From the NCBI GenBank assembly GCA_958451615.1, contig CAUDQR010000009.1, forward strand, positions 1 through 64,000: a DNA stretch of 64,000 nt, written 5' to 3'. Shown piece by piece: positions 41,499 through 49,272 of this stretch (position 1 is its first letter; every line of letters starts with the position of its first letter). This stretch comes from an uncultured Collinsella sp. (GTDB taxonomy: Bacteria > Actinomycetota > Coriobacteriia > Coriobacteriales > Coriobacteriaceae). The notes beneath the pieces are model-generated. The model was given only the letters and a program-made list of their open reading frames with translations, did no database searches and had not been told where the DNA came from. The position numbers and the translations under genes were made by a program.

Positions 41499-43418
41499 CT
41501 ACTCGAGCTCAAACGCACCCGTGTACAGCTGGTAGTAGTATCCGCGCTTGGCGATCAGCTCGTCGTGGTTACCACGCTCGATAATGCGGCCGTGGTCCAG
41601 GCAGATGATCGCGTCGGAATTGCGCACGGTGGACAAGCGGTGCGCGATGACAAATGTCGTGCGGCCCTCCATGAGCTTGTCCATGCCCTCCTGCACGATG
41701 GCCTCGGTGCGGGTGTCGATGCTCGACGTGGCCTCGTCCAGAATCATTGCCGGCGGATCGGCGACGGCAGCGCGGGCGATCGAGATCAGCTGGCGCTGGC
41801 CCTGCGACAGCTGGGCGCCGTTGCCGGTGAGCATGGTGTCGTAGCCGTCGGGCAGGCGGGTGATAAAGTCGTCCGCGCCGGCGAGCTTGGCCGCCGCGAT
41901 GCACTCCTCGTCGGTGGCATCCAGGTTGCCGTAGCGGATGTTGTCCATCACGGTGCCAGTGAACAGGTTCACGTCCTGCAGCACCACGCCCAGCGAGCGG
42001 CGCAGATCTGCCTTGCGGATCTTGTTGACGTTGATGCCGTCGTAGCGGATCTTGCCATCGGCAATGTCGTAGAAGCGGTTAATGAGGTTGGTGATGGTCG
42101 TCTTGCCGGCACCGGTGGCGCCGACAAACGCGACCTTCTGGCCAGGCTTGGCAAACACGGACACGCCGTGCAGCACCTCGTGGTCGGGCGTGTAGCCAAA
42201 GTCGACGTTGTCCATGACCAGGTCGCCGCGCAGCGGTACGTACTCAATCTCGCCGGTGGCGCGGTGCGGATGCTTCCATGCCCACATGCCGGTGTGGTGG
42301 TCAGCCTCCTCGAACTCCCAAGTCTCGGGGTTCACCTGTGCGTTGACGAGCGTCACGTAGCCTTCGTCGGCCTCGGGCTTCTCGTCGATGAGCTCAAAGA
42401 TGCGGTCGGCGCCGGCGAGGCCCATGACCACGGCGTTGATCTGCTGCGAGATCTGGCCGATCTGTCCGCAGAACTGCTTGGTCATGTTGAGGAACGGCAC
42501 CACGACGGCGATGGACAGCGCCATGCCCGAGATGCTCAGGTTGGGCACGCCCAGCGCCAGGAAAATGCCGCCCGCCAGTGCGACCAGCACGTAGAGCAGG
42601 TTGCCCAGGTTCATAAGGATGGGCATGAGGATGTTGGCGTACATGTTGGCCTTCTGGGAGACCTCGAAGAGCTTTTCGTTGCGCTCGTCAAAATCGGCCT
42701 CGGCGGCAGACTCGTGGCAGAACGCCTTGACGACCTTCTGGCCGTTCATGACCTCCTCGATATGGCCCTCGACCACGCCGAGCTCGGTCTGCTGCGCAAT
42801 GAAGAAGCGCGCGGAGTTGGAGCCGAGCAGCTTGGTCATAAAGGTCATAAAGGCGACGCCGGCGATGATGACCAGGCACATCCACACGCTGTAGTACAGC
42901 ATGATAAAGAACACCGTGACGATGATGATGATCGTCATGAGCAGGTTGGGCAGCGACTGGCTGATCATCTGACGCAGCGTGTCGATGTCGTTGGTGTAGT
43001 GGCTCATGATATCGCCACGCTGGTGCGTGTCGAAGTAGCGGATCGGCAGGTCCTGCATGCGGTTGAACATCATCTCGCGCAGCTTCTCCAGCGAGCCCTG
43101 CGTGACGATAGCCATGGCGCGGTTCCAGAAGAGCGAGGACAGGACGCCGACGCCGTAGATGCAGGCGAGGGTGGTCACGAGCTGTGCGATCTTGGGCTGC
43201 GCGGCTTCCCAATCGCCCGACTGCCACGATTCGCCAATAATTTGCAGGGCGCTCTGCAGGAAGGTCGCGCCGATGGAGTTGATGATGGCGCAGAGCACCA
43301 CGCCGGCGACGACGAGGGGCAAAAGCACGGGATAGAAGCCAAAGAGCGTCTTGATGAGGCGCGACATGGTGCCGCCCTTACGGTTGAGCGCGCGCTCGGC
43401 GGTCGTTGCCTTACTCAT
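41499..43418 (-). CDS. ABC exporter half-transporter, catalytic subunit
   Basis: 639 residues: membrane domain (about 25-330) and ATPase with Walker A GATGAGKTT, Walker B MILDE with the catalytic Glu, and an altered signature LSQGQRQLI. An unusual insert of about 50 residues (AQVNPETWEFEEADHHTGMW and onward) sits between membrane domain and Walker A. Its ATG overlaps the stop of the upstream ABC gene by 8 bp (ATGAGTAA), so the subunits are translationally coupled. With that gene it forms a heterodimeric exporter under MarR control; a drug or toxic metabolite is the likely cargo. Confidence 0.88.
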   Translation of the reverse strand: MSKATTAERALNRKGGTMSRLIKTLFGFYPVLLPLVVAGVVLCAIINSIGATFLQSALQIIGESWQSGDWEAAQPKIAQLVTTLACIYGVGVLSSLFWNRAMAIVTQGSLEKLREMMFNRMQDLPIRYFDTHQRGDIMSHYTNDIDTLRQMISQSLPNLLMTIIIIVTVFFIMLYYSVWMCLVIIAGVAFMTFMTKLLGSNSARFFIAQQTELGVVEGHIEEVMNGQKVVKAFCHESAAEADFDERNEKLFEVSQKANMYANILMPILMNLGNLLYVLVALAGGIFLALGVPNLSISGMALSIAVVVPFLNMTKQFCGQIGQISQQINAVVMGLAGADRIFELIDEKPEADEGYVTLVNAQVNPETWEFEEADHHTGMWAWKHPHRATGEIEYVPLRGDLVMDNVDFGYTPDHEVLHGVSVFAKPGQKVAFVGATGAGKTTITNLINRFYDIADGKIRYDGINVNKIRKADLRRSLGVVLQDVNLFTGTVMDNIRYGNLDATDEECIAAAKLAGADDFITRLPDGYDTMLTGNGAQLSQGQRQLISIARAAVADPPAMILDEATSSIDTRTEAIVQEGMDKLMEGRTTFVIAHRLSTVRNSDAIICLDHGRIIERGNHDELIAKRGYYYQLYTGAFELE

Positions 43419-45255
43419 GTGCCTCGCCTCCTTCCTGGGTCTGAGCTTGCGTTGCGGTCATGTCGGTGTTGTCTGCCGCCGTGTTCGCGTCGCCAGAGAC
43501 GTCGTCGGCGTCTTGCGTACCTTCGGCAGACATCTTGTTTTGCGAGGTAAAGGTCTCGCGGTAGATCTCGCTCGTCTTAAGCAGCTCGTCATGGTTGCCG
43601 ATCTGCGCGATTCGGCCGCCCTCCATGACGATGATGCGGTCTGCGTCCTGTACGGAGCTTATGCGCTGGGCGATGATGAGCTTGGTCGTGTTGGGCAGAT
43701 AGCTTGCCAGCCCTGCGCGGATCTTGGCGTCGGTCTTGGTGTCGACGGCGCTGGTGGAGTCGTCCAGGATCAAGATCTTGGGGCGACGCAGCAGGGCGCG
43801 TGCAATGCACAGGCGCTGCTTCTGACCGCCCGAAACATTGGAGCCGCCCTGTTCGATCCAGGTGTCGTAGCCCTTGGGGAAACCGTCGACAAACTCGTCG
43901 GCGCAGGCCAGATGCGCTGCCTCGCGGACTTCCTCGTCGGTGGCGTTCGGGTCGCCCCAACGCAGGTTCTCGGCGATGGTGCCGCTAAACAGCACGTTTT
44001 TCTGCAGCACCATGGCGACCTGGTGACGCAGCGCGTCCAGGTCGTAGTCGCGCACGTCCACGCCGCCCACGCGCACAGCGCCTTCGGTGGTGTCGTACAG
44101 GCGGGCGATGAGGTTAACGAGCGTGGACTTGGCCGAGCCGGTGCCGCCGATGATGCCGATGGTCTCGCCGCTCGTAATGTGCAGGTCGATATCGTCGAGC
44201 GCCTGGCGCTTCGCATGCTTGGAATACTTAAAGCTCACGTGGTCAAAGTCGATGGAACCGTCGGCAACCTCGAGCACGGGCTCGGCGGGATCGGCGATCG
44301 TGGGCTCGGCGGCCAGCACCTCGGCAATGCGGTGTGCCGATTCGTCGGCCATGGTCACCATGACAAAGATCATCGACAGCTGCATCAGGCTCATGAGAAT
44401 CTGGAAACCATAGGTAAAGGTCGAGGAGAGCTGGCCCACGTCGAACAGCGTGCCCTGGCTCGTGATGATGAGCTTGGAGCCCAGGTAGATGATGACGACA
44501 AACGCGCCGTTGACGCAGATGTTCATCATGGGGTTGTTAAAGGCGAGCAGCTTCTCGGCGCGGGTGAAGTCCATCTGGACGTCGCGTGCGGCGGTCGCAA
44601 ACTTCTCCTTCTCAAAGTCTTCGCGCACATAGCTCTTGACCACGCGCATGCCGGTGACGTTTTCCTCGACGGACTCGTTAAGGGCATCGTACTTGTGGAA
44701 CACGCGCGAGAAGATGGGGCGCACCTTAAAGATGATAAAGAACAGTCCAAAGCCCAGCAGCGGAATGATGACCAGGTAGACCATGGCGACGCTGCCGCCC
44801 ATGATAAACGCCATGGTAAAGGCGAAGATCAATACCAGCGGCGCGCGCACGGCGATACGGATGATCATCATAAAGGCCTGCTGCACGTTGTTGATATCGG
44901 TGGTCAGGCGCGTGACGAGCGAGGAGCTCGAGAACTCATCGATGTTGGCAAAGCTGAACGTCTGGATCTTGTAGAACAGGTCGTGACGCAGGTTCTTGGC
45001 GAACCCGCAGCTCGCATGGCTGCAGGTGACGCCGGCCGCGGCGCCAAAAGCAAGTGACGTCAGCGCGATGAGCACCAAAAAGCCTGCGGTGGGAAGCATC
45101 TCGGCTACGGTGGCGCCGTCTTTGATGGCGTCGATCAGGTTGGCGGTGATAAATGGAATCAGCATCTCGCAGAGCACCTCGCCAAGCACGAGCAACGGCG
45201 TGGCAACGGTGACTTTCATATAGTCGCGGATGCTTCCCATGAGGGTTTTAATCAT
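43411..45255 (-). CDS. ABC exporter half-transporter, degenerate catalytic site subunit
   Basis: 614 residues. Walker A reads GGTGSAKST, with Ala in place of the third Gly, and Walker B reads ILILDD with Asp instead of the catalytic Glu, while the signature SGGQKQRL is intact. This is the non-catalytic half of a heterodimer with the next gene. A hydrophilic Thr/Glu/Asp-rich tail of about 40 residues ends the protein. The start codon overlaps the MarR gene stop by 8 bp (ATGATTAA). Confidence 0.88.
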   Translation of the reverse strand: MIKTLMGSIRDYMKVTVATPLLVLGEVLCEMLIPFITANLIDAIKDGATVAEMLPTAGFLVLIALTSLAFGAAAGVTCSHASCGFAKNLRHDLFYKIQTFSFANIDEFSSSSLVTRLTTDINNVQQAFMMIIRIAVRAPLVLIFAFTMAFIMGGSVAMVYLVIIPLLGFGLFFIIFKVRPIFSRVFHKYDALNESVEENVTGMRVVKSYVREDFEKEKFATAARDVQMDFTRAEKLLAFNNPMMNICVNGAFVVIIYLGSKLIITSQGTLFDVGQLSSTFTYGFQILMSLMQLSMIFVMVTMADESAHRIAEVLAAEPTIADPAEPVLEVADGSIDFDHVSFKYSKHAKRQALDDIDLHITSGETIGIIGGTGSAKSTLVNLIARLYDTTEGAVRVGGVDVRDYDLDALRHQVAMVLQKNVLFSGTIAENLRWGDPNATDEEVREAAHLACADEFVDGFPKGYDTWIEQGGSNVSGGQKQRLCIARALLRRPKILILDDSTSAVDTKTDAKIRAGLASYLPNTTKLIIAQRISSVQDADRIIVMEGGRIAQIGNHDELLKTSEIYRETFTSQNKMSAEGTQDADDVSGDANTAADNTDMTATQAQTQEGGEAHE

Positions 45256-45754
45256 CCAGTTCCTCCCAGGTTACGCGGATTTTATCGAGCATTTCGGCGA
45301 GGTCCTCGCGCTCGTCGTGGGTGAGCGCGCTAAAGGCCCGTTCTCTAAAGCGGATGCGGGCTGCCTGGTCGATGCGGGCGTTTTCCCGGCCGGTTTCGGT
45401 CAGGCGAATGGTGAGTTGCCGTCGATCCTTGGGGTTACGGCTGCGCTCGATGAGGCCGTTGAGCTCGAGCTTGGACAGGATCTCGGAAAGCGATCCCGGC
45501 TTGAGGTCAAAGTGCATGCCGAGCTCCTGCTGCGACATCTCGCCGCCGGGCTGCTTGGCCAGCAGGCAGATGATGGGCGCCTTGCCGGACACGCCTCCGC
45601 CATGAAAATGCATGTAATGGCCGCAAAAGCCCAGGCCACTCAGGATGCGCTTGGCAAGTGCATCCGATTGCGATTGCGCCTCGGGCGAATCTGCAGGCTC
45701 GATGGGGTCGCCGCCCGGCGTATGGGGGCAGAGGTCGATGCATTCGTCGCACAT
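45248..45754 (-). CDS. MarR family transcriptional regulator with Cys/His-rich N-terminus
   Basis: 168 residues. The winged helix is clear: EMSQQELGMHFDLKPGSLSEILSKLELNGLIERSRNPKDRRQLTIRLTE carries the MarR DRR wing. The first 50 residues are unusual: MCDECIDLCPH and GFCGHYMHFHGGG supply four Cys and several His, suggesting metal or redox sensing. Start ATG follows AAGGAG by 8 bp. First gene of the marR-ABC-ABC operon; three direct operator repeats overlap its promoter, implying autoregulation. Confidence 0.88.
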   Translation of the reverse strand: MCDECIDLCPHTPGGDPIEPADSPEAQSQSDALAKRILSGLGFCGHYMHFHGGGVSGKAPIICLLAKQPGGEMSQQELGMHFDLKPGSLSEILSKLELNGLIERSRNPKDRRQLTIRLTETGRENARIDQAARIRFRERAFSALTHDEREDLAEMLDKIRVTWEELDD

Positions 45755-45772
45755 GGTGTTGCTCCTTTCTTT

Positions 45773-45848
45773 AGTTAGGTAGAGAAATTGTTTTGTACCT
45801 AAGTGATTCTAGAGGTACCTAACTGATTGTCAAGGTACCGAATCGATT
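45773..45848 (-). promoter_or_regulatory. MarR promoter with a three-fold operator array
   Basis: Minus-strand promoter TTGACA (45833-45828), 16-bp spacer, TAGAAT (45811-45806). The plus strand reads GTACCTAAGTGATT (45795), GTACCTAACTGATT (45815) and GTACCGAATCGATT (45835), a direct repeat with an exact 20-bp period covering the promoter. An inverted copy, AGTTAGGTA, lies at 45773-45781 in the leader. Repressor binding here would block the polymerase. Confidence 0.75.
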
Positions 45849-45951
45849 TTGTGGCAGTGCTGGGGTGCCGGTGCCAGGGGAATCTTGGACAGTCTTCGCA
45901 GCGTAGATTCAGCGGGCCACGGCGTATCCCGGAGTTTTCGATAGGTTCATT

Positions 45952-45988
45952 AAGGGGGCGAGACTGGCAGCTGCCGGTCTCGCCCCTT
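45952..45988 (-). terminator. Hairpin after the fic gene
   Basis: AAGGGGGCGAGAC (45952-45964) pairs with GTCTCGCCCCTT (45977-45988), with an inner GGCAGCTGCC. No proper T-run follows on the minus strand. The rest of 45849-46001 shows no gene. Confidence 0.5.
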
Positions 45989-46001
45989 GGCTTTCCGAGA
46001 C

Positions 46002-47174
46002 TTAGAGCGGCTCGTCGCCGGTTCGGAGGATGGCGAGATATGGCTCATATGAAAACGTGCGGTATCGTTTCCTGCTCGTATCACGTTGGACAAGAATGCC
46101 CCAATCGGTAAATTGGGATATAAGGTTGTTTGCGCTCGATCTGCTAATCTGCATTCGTTCAGACACAAAGGCGGTGTCGACGATCGGATTGCCCTCGAGA
46201 AGGTCGAGTAGCATAAGGGCGTTCGTCGTAGCCCTTCCCGCCTTTTCGCGAATCAGCCTTTCGGTTTCCGAATGGAGGTCGACAAGCTTCCGCATCGAAT
46301 CCCGCGCCTCGCGTGCGCTTGCAAGCAAGCAGGTACTGAAAAACGAAACCCATCCCTCAAAATCGCCTCTCTGCCTTACGCGCATAAGCCAATCGTAGTA
46401 TTCGCTCCTGTGTCGTTTGAGTTCATACGAGGGGTAGATGACTGGCTTGGTGAGCGCCCCATCATGTATGAGCGAAAGGAGGATGAGCAGACGCCCGAGG
46501 CGTCCGTTGCCGTCGAGGAACGGGTGCGCGGTTTCAAACTGGTAGTGCACCAAAGCGGCCTTGATGACTGGATCGATGTCGTCACGCTCGTTGATGAAAA
46601 GCTCGAGGTCGCCAAGTGCCTCCTTCATATCCTCCGTGTTGGGAGGGACATACGGGGCCTCATTGAGCGTGCAGCCGTTTGGTCCGACCCAGTTCTGAGT
46701 CGTCCTGAACTGGCCCGGCGTCTTGTCGGAGCCTCTGCCATTTCCAAGCAATGTGGCATGGACGGATTTGAGCAGCCTCATACAGAGTGGCAGTTCCTCC
46801 ATGAGCGTGGTCGCCTGCTGCACCGCTCGAGTGTAGTTGACGACGTCGGTTAGGTCCCGGCTCGCATTGGATTCGTTTGACGGGTCAAGAACATCATCGA
46901 ACGTACATTGCGTACCCTCGATTTGAGAGGACAAGAGCGCTTCCTTGCGAACGTACATAGAAAGGTACATGTCGATGTTCGGAACAAAGCGAGACATGCC
47001 CTCAACCTCGCCGAGTATGGCGCGGCAATCGGAGACAAGCCGCATGGAATCAGCGGATAAATTGATTGGAAAGAATGAATCCATATTGGCGGGTCTAAAC
47101 GAATCATAGGCGAGGGCTCCTGAAAGGTTGTGCCTGACGTTTCCCTGTCGTCCGGGTGTGATGGGTGCGAGCAT
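46002..47174 (-). CDS. Fic family protein (class II) with C-terminal winged helix
   Basis: 390 residues. The catalytic motif is HPFLDGNGRLGR (His 217), which AMPylates or otherwise modifies target proteins using ATP. The inhibitory helix SSQIEGT (82-88) has the S-x-x-x-E-G form and lies N-terminal, making this a class II, self-inhibited Fic. The C-terminus (about 320-390, TNALMLLDLLEGNPIVDTAFVSERMQISRSSANNLI) is a winged helix for DNA binding. Base composition is visibly lower in GC than in its neighbours, hinting at transfer. It stands alone with two identical-length palindromes upstream, so autoregulation is likely. No antitoxin gene is adjacent. Confidence 0.9.
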   Translation of the reverse strand: MLAPITPGRQGNVRHNLSGALAYDSFRPANMDSFFPINLSADSMRLVSDCRAILGEVEGMSRFVPNIDMYLSMYVRKEALLSSQIEGTQCTFDDVLDPSNESNASRDLTDVVNYTRAVQQATTLMEELPLCMRLLKSVHATLLGNGRGSDKTPGQFRTTQNWVGPNGCTLNEAPYVPPNTEDMKEALGDLELFINERDDIDPVIKAALVHYQFETAHPFLDGNGRLGRLLILLSLIHDGALTKPVIYPSYELKRHRSEYYDWLMRVRQRGDFEGWVSFFSTCLLASAREARDSMRKLVDLHSETERLIREKAGRATTNALMLLDLLEGNPIVDTAFVSERMQISRSSANNLISQFTDWGILVQRDTSRKRYRTFSYEPYLAILRTGDEPL

Positions 47175-47184
47175 CGTTAGTATC

Positions 47185-47308
47185 CTAAGAACAAATTTGA
47201 GCCAAAACTTGTTCTTAGAATTTTATAGCGCCTTCTAAGGCCAAGTTTCTGCAATAAGAAGCGTCAGAAAAACTCTAAGAACAAAATTACGCCCAAACTT
47301 GGTCTTAC
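47185..47308. promoter_or_regulatory. Twin 34-bp palindromic operators before fic
   Basis: Copy 1 (47185-47218) starts CTAAGAACAA and ends TTGTTCTTAG. Copy 2 (47275-47308) starts CTAAGAACAA and ends TTGGTCTTAC. Both are 34 bp with similar centres and lie 90 bp apart. Copy 1 ends 11 bp before the fic start codon and partly overlaps its ribosome site. Copy 2 could also touch the divergent pyridoxamine kinase promoter. Confidence 0.7.
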
Positions 47309-47395
47309 ATCCGAAGGCAAGACTTAGATTGCACTGCGCTACACTTAGTCGCATTATGGCGACATCGCGCCGCGCCCGACCCAAGGGGGACACTC

Positions 47396-48220
47396 ATGAA
47401 GAACACTCAGCTGCTGCTGATCAACGATATGTGCGGCTACGGCAAGGTCGCGCTCTCGGCCATGCTGCCGGTACTGTCGCACATGGGCTATCGCATCCAC
47501 AACCTGCCGACGGCGCTCGTTTCCGATACGCTCAACTATCCCAAGTTCTACATTCACGACACCACGGAGTACGTGCGCCAGAGCCTCGCTATCTGGGAGG
47601 AGCTCGGCTTTGAATTTGATGCTATCTCGACCGGCTTTATCGTGACCGAGGAGGAGACGCGCATCATCTCGGACTTTTGCCACCGCCGCGCTCAAAAGGG
47701 CACCAGGGTGTTCGTCGATCCCATCATGGGCGATAACGGCAAGCTCTATGCCGGCGTGCCCGAGTCGACCATCGGACTCATGCGCAGCTTGGTCGAGTGC
47801 GCCGACTACGCGGTGCCCAACTATACCGAGGCGTGCCTGCTCACCGATACGCCTATCGCCGAAGAGATTACGGCCGATGAGGCCCGCACGCTCGTGGACG
47901 CCATGCTCGCGTTGGGCACCAAGTCGGTTGTCATTACGAGTGCGAAGGTCGATGGGGCGAGTGCCGTCATCGGCTACGACCATGTGGCGGGGGAATACTT
48001 TGAGATTCCGTTTGAGCTGATCCCGGTGTACTTCCCGGGTACGGGCGATACGTTCTCGGCCGTGCTCATGGGCCGCGTGATGAACGGTTGGAGCCTCCAG
48101 CGTGCCACGGCCGATGCCATGCGTGTGGTGGCCGAGCTTATCGAGCGCAATGCCGACCAAGAGGACAAGTCGGCTGGCCTTCCCATCGAGGCCTGCCTGG
48201 ATGTGATTGACCATGAGTAA
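47396..48220 (+). CDS. Pyridoxamine/pyridoxal kinase
   Basis: 274 residues of the PdxK/PdxY branch of the ribokinase superfamily. INDMCGYGKVALSAMLPVLS is the N-terminal substrate region, VFVDPIMGDNGKLYAG the family-typical strand, VPNYTEACLLT follows, and FPGTGDTFSAVL carries the catalytic Asp with the anion hole. It phosphorylates B6 vitamers to salvage PLP. GGGGGAC precedes the ATG. Its stop overlaps the next start by 8 bp (ATGAGTAA). Confidence 0.9.
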   Translation: MKNTQLLLINDMCGYGKVALSAMLPVLSHMGYRIHNLPTALVSDTLNYPKFYIHDTTEYVRQSLAIWEELGFEFDAISTGFIVTEEETRIISDFCHRRAQKGTRVFVDPIMGDNGKLYAGVPESTIGLMRSLVECADYAVPNYTEACLLTDTPIAEEITADEARTLVDAMLALGTKSVVITSAKVDGASAVIGYDHVAGEYFEIPFELIPVYFPGTGDTFSAVLMGRVMNGWSLQRATADAMRVVAELIERNADQEDKSAGLPIEACLDVIDHE

Positions 48221-48542
48221 CGCTGACGAGGGCGGCGCCAAGCCTGCAGGCGAGAGCAAGCCGCTCGGTGCGCCGCGTGGCAAGCGTCCGCGTATCCGCA
48301 TTCGCTGCGTGGACCAGTTGGGAACGTGCCGCTGCCATCATGGTCACAAGCCAGGCGATGTCTTTGACTTTGACCGAGACCGCGGCAAGATGTGCGCTAT
48401 GGCCTGCCATGTGGGCTTTCCTTACATTGACATCTTGCGTTACGGCGGAACCGTGCCCGGCAACGAGCCCGGCACGGCAAAGTTCTGCTGCCCCGAGGTC
48501 GATACATTGAACGTCTGGCTCGCCGAGATCGTCGACGAGTAG
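48213..48542 (+). CDS. TIGR04076 family small cysteine-rich protein
   Basis: 109 residues. After a Pro/Lys/Arg-rich leader (1-28) the conserved part reads IRIRCVDQLGTCRCHHGHKPGDVFDF, then CAMACHVGFPYIDILRYGG and FCCPEVDTLNVWLAEI. This Cys pattern and the GDxFxF and PY..L.YGG segments match proteins annotated TIGR04076, whose function is unknown. Multiple Cys suggest metal binding. ATG 48213 is chosen for the overlap with the kinase stop, implying coupled translation. Confidence 0.72.
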   Translation: MSNADEGGAKPAGESKPLGAPRGKRPRIRIRCVDQLGTCRCHHGHKPGDVFDFDRDRGKMCAMACHVGFPYIDILRYGGTVPGNEPGTAKFCCPEVDTLNVWLAEIVDE

Positions 48543-48543
48543 T

Positions 48544-48637
48544 CGAGCGAGGATTTTCTCCCGCCGAGATAATGAGCGTGGATTTTTCCCGTTTTGGACG
48601 CAATTTCGCGCTCAAAGTGGGAGAAAATCCACGCTCG
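48544..48637. repeat. Inverted plus direct repeat in intergenic DNA
   Basis: CGAGCGAGGATTTTCTCCC (48544-48562) pairs with GGGAGAAAATCCACGCTCG (48619-48637). A direct near-copy of the left arm, GAGCGTGGATTTTTCCC, lies at 48574-48590. Probably terminates the kinase operon. Confidence 0.6.
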
Positions 48638-48720
48638 ATTTGTATATGGGAATCCCGATCTCGTTTATGCCCGTGCTTAGGCGTTATCGTCGTTGTCCTG
48701 CGTGCGAGTAAGGTCAAATT

Positions 48721-48766
48721 TCTGCATTTCATCCGATTTGTGGCTCTAAAAACTCTGCATTTCATC
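48721..48766. repeat. Short direct repeat
   Basis: TCTGCATTTCATC occurs at 48721-48733 and again at 48754-48766, a 33-bp period. It borders the 3' end of the phosphatase gene. Confidence 0.6.
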
Positions 48767-48768
48767 GA

Positions 48769-49215
48769 TTACAGCTGCTCGAGCATGGCAGTGCAACCGT
48801 CGAGCACGTCGCGGTAGGTGGCATCGAAATTACCGGTGTACCAGGGATCGGCCACGTCACCGGGGCGATCAGTCCAATCGAGCAAGCGCGAAATCTTGCC
48901 GTCGGGGTCGTCGCCAAAGATGCGACGCAGACCGCGTGCGTTCTCAGCATCCATATAGACAATGTGATCCCAGTTGCCATACTCCGCGCGACGCACCTGG
49001 CGGGCACGGTGCGCAACGACGGGAATCCCGACTTCGCGCAGCTTGGCGACCGTGCCATGATGCGGCGGGTTGCCGATCTCCTCGGTCGAAGTCGCGGCGG
49101 AATCGATGACAAACTCGCCCGCGCGCCCAGCGCGGCGCACGAGCTCGGTAAACACCGACTCAGCCATCGTCGAGCGACAGATGTTGCCGTGGCAGATAAA
49201 CAGTACGCGTTGCAT
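48769..49215 (-). CDS. Low-molecular-weight protein tyrosine phosphatase
   Basis: 148 residues. The P-loop FICHGNICRSTMAESVF is the C-x5-R-S/T active site of the family, and DPWYTGNFDATYRDV supplies the general-acid Asp. Length is typical (about 150). It dephosphorylates tyrosine-phosphorylated proteins, often in polysaccharide control; no tyrosine kinase is in the window. ATG 49215 follows AAAGGA by 9 bp. Confidence 0.93.
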   Translation of the reverse strand: MQRVLFICHGNICRSTMAESVFTELVRRAGRAGEFVIDSAATSTEEIGNPPHHGTVAKLREVGIPVVAHRARQVRRAEYGNWDHIVYMDAENARGLRRIFGDDPDGKISRLLDWTDRPGDVADPWYTGNFDATYRDVLDGCTAMLEQL

Positions 49216-49272
49216 ATACGGTTTCCTTTCGATCGTCATCATCGAGCTCGAGTATCGCATCTACGCCTACGC

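Noticed and set aside
41565..45057. Two long plus-strand frames opposite the ABC exporter genes
   Set aside because: Antisense artefacts of GC-rich codon use; the minus strand carries clear Walker motifs.
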